Of a stretch of DNA of 64,000 bases, positions 63,078 to 64,000 are shown one piece after another. The stretch covers positions 1 to 64,000 of the forward strand of contig NZ_JACXAF010000026.1 in the NCBI RefSeq assembly GCF_014773395.1, in the 5' to 3' direction. This DNA is from Neiella litorisoli. GTDB lineage: Bacteria; Pseudomonadota; Gammaproteobacteria; Enterobacterales; Neiellaceae. Within the stretch, counting starts at the first letter, position 1, and the number at the start of each line of letters is the position of its first letter. The position numbers and the translations under genes are program-made. The notes beneath the pieces are model-generated. The model was not told the origin of the DNA. It worked only from the letters and a program-made list of their open reading frames with translations, and made no database searches.

Positions 63078-63187
63078 GTCCGATTGGTAACGGACACGAC
63101 ATTTTTTCTAAGAAGCCCTTATGGGGCTTTTTTATTTGCACTTTTAATTTACAGAAATAGCAAGTGGCCCTTGGTATGGGTCACCAC
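63078..63187 (+). promoter_or_regulatory. thrS leader with two tRNA-Thr anticodon-arm mimics (translational operator)
   Basis: Two stem-loops carry the tRNA-Thr(GGU) anticodon triplet. Arm 1 is at 63078-63095: stem GTCCG/CGGAC, loop ATTGGTAA. Arm 2 is at 63164-63184: a 7-bp stem GTGGCCC/GGGTCAC (one G-U pair) with a 7-nt loop TTGGTAT. The tRNA-Thr(GGU) loop is TTGGTAA on a CCC/GGG stem, so arm 2 is almost the same. Arm 2 lies 22-42 bases before the ATG. E. coli ThrRS represses its own translation by binding two such arms in the thrS leader, one on each subunit. The same role is inferred here. Confidence 0.75.
63112..63134 (+). terminator. terminator-like hairpin inside the thrS leader
   Basis: Stem AAGCCC/GGGCTT with a 5-nt loop is followed by a T-run (TTTTTTA), lying between the two tRNA-like arms and downstream of the predicted start. 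No plus-strand gene precedes it, so it would act on the thrS transcript itself, as an attenuator, or be only part of the fold. Confidence 0.6.
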
Positions 63188-63205
63188 TGTATTGTAGGAA
63201 AACAC

Positions 63206-64000
63206 ATGCCTGTAATTACTCTTCCAGACGGTTCTCAACGTAGTTTCGACAAACCAGTTTCGATTATGGATATTGCCATGGACATCGGTCCAGGCTTGGC
63301 CAAAGCGTGCATCGCTGGTCGTGTCAATGGTAGTCGCGTCGATGCAGTTGATCTCATTACTGAAGACGCCAATATCGAAATCATCACGGCAAAAGATGAA
63401 GACGGTTTGGAAATCATCCGCCACTCTTGTGCCCACTTACTGGGCCATGCCATCAAGCAATTGTGGCCAGATACCAAAATGGCGATTGGTCCGACGATTG
63501 ATAAAGGCTTCTACTACGATGTTGATCGCGAAGATCCCATCACTGAAGATGATTTGGTCGAGCTGGAAAAACGCATGTTGCAGTTGGCTAAAACCAACTA
63601 TGACGTGATCAAAAAAGTAGTGAGCTGGCAAGAAGCGCGTGATGCCTTTGAAGCGCGCGGTGAAACCTACAAGATGGAAATCCTCGATGAGAACGTCGCT
63701 AAAGACGACCGTCCTGGTTTGTATCATCACGAAGAATATGTCGACATGTGCCGCGGACCACACGTGCCAAACATGAAGTTCTGTCACCACTTTAAACTGA
63801 TGAGTGTTGCCGGTGCTTACTGGCGTGGCAACAGTGACAACAAAATGTTGCAGCGTGTTTATGGCACCGCATGGGCTGATAAAAAGCAGCTTAAAGCTTA
63901 TTTGCAACGGCTGGCTGAAGCTGAGAAGCGTGATCACCGCAAAATTGGCAAAACACTCGATCTGTTCCACTGGCAACAAGAAGCGCCAGGTATGGTGTTC
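63206..64000 (+). CDS. thrS: threonyl-tRNA synthetase (5' part, continues past window)
   Basis: The first 265 codons of ThrRS, still open at the window end. The enzyme charges tRNA-Thr with threonine and edits Ser-tRNA-Thr. The start [17 protein letters not shown] and the TGS domain (about 1-62, [19 protein letters not shown]) match E. coli ThrS closely. The editing domain follows with [16 protein letters not shown] (zinc/editing His residues near 73-77), [10 protein letters not shown] and FCHHFKLM. The catalytic domain begins near residue 245. AGGA lies 7 bases before the ATG. The C-terminal catalytic and anticodon-binding domains are outside the window. In most gammaproteobacteria infC follows. 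Confidence 0.97.
   Translation, partial: MPVITLPDGSQRSFDKPVSIMDIAMDIGPGLAKACIAGRVNGSRVDAVDLITEDANIEIITAKDEDGLEIIRHSCAHLLGHAIKQLWPDTKMAIGPTIDKGFYYDVDREDPITEDDLVELEKRMLQLAKTNYDVIKKVVSWQEARDAFEARGETYKMEILDENVAKDDRPGLYHHEEYVDMCRGPHVPNMKFCHHFKLMSVAGAYWRGNSDNKMLQRVYGTAWADKKQLKAYLQRLAEAEKRDHRKIGKTLDLFHWQQEAPGMVF

Overview
The window reads as chromosome of a marine, facultatively anaerobic gammaproteobacterium of Alteromonadales type. The inference rests on gene order and content: ubiG-gph-nrdA-nrdB-yfaE, divergent nhaB/fadR, divergent adhE/marC, two Na+/H+ antiporters (NhaA, NhaB), and secreted enzymes for algal polysaccharides. No rRNA, tRNA, CRISPR array, prophage or transposase gene is visible. 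The genus cannot be fixed from the window alone.

Layout. 0-6.3 kb: a 2H phosphoesterase-like gene and a Cu/Ag-type RND efflux operon (small His-rich membrane protein, cusB, cusA). CusB ends in 17 tandem metal-ligand repeats. 6.4-9.8 kb: a phosphate-binding-like protein, an outer-membrane barrel and a chemoreceptor. 10.2-16 kb: a complete class I cytochrome P450 system (P450, ferredoxin, ferredoxin reductase) with an AraC regulator, a zinc alcohol dehydrogenase and a serine hydrolase. This gene set matches the oxidative demethylation cluster known for 6-O-methyl-D-galactose of red algal galactans. 16-29 kb: ybjQ, sbcB, a GH43-CBM enzyme, a secreted jelly-roll protein, an acyltransferase, hrpA, acyP, an SDR gene remnant, a lipoprotein and a PL7 alginate lyase. 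28.9-29.8 kb: a gene-free array of bipartite palindromic modules containing two 355-bp direct repeats.

29.9-46 kb: adhE, marC, a 270-bp MITE-like element, dgt, a HAD phosphatase, alaA, a GNAT enzyme, a TonB receptor, yfaE-nrdB-nrdA, gph and ubiG. 46-57.7 kb: a secreted hydrolase, nhaA, nhaB, fadR, ompW, arfB, a ScsB/DsbD-like reductase with its redoxin, and a thioesterase. 57.9-64 kb: a GGDEF-EAL phosphodiesterase convergent with a diguanylate cyclase split by an in-frame TAG, a DUF1289 protein, an amino-acid-binding protein, and the 5' part of thrS, which runs off the window.

Regulation can be read at several places. FNR sites lie at class II geometry before adhE and ompW. Paired NrdR boxes 31 bp apart precede nrdA. 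A FadR-like operator lies on the fadR -10. Two arms mimicking the tRNA-Thr(GGU) anticodon arm lie in the thrS leader. Together these suggest an algae-associated lifestyle switching between oxic and anoxic conditions. The most unusual items are the CusB repeat tail, the P450 cluster, the two-member MITE family, the hairpin-module array, the split diguanylate cyclase and the thrS leader.
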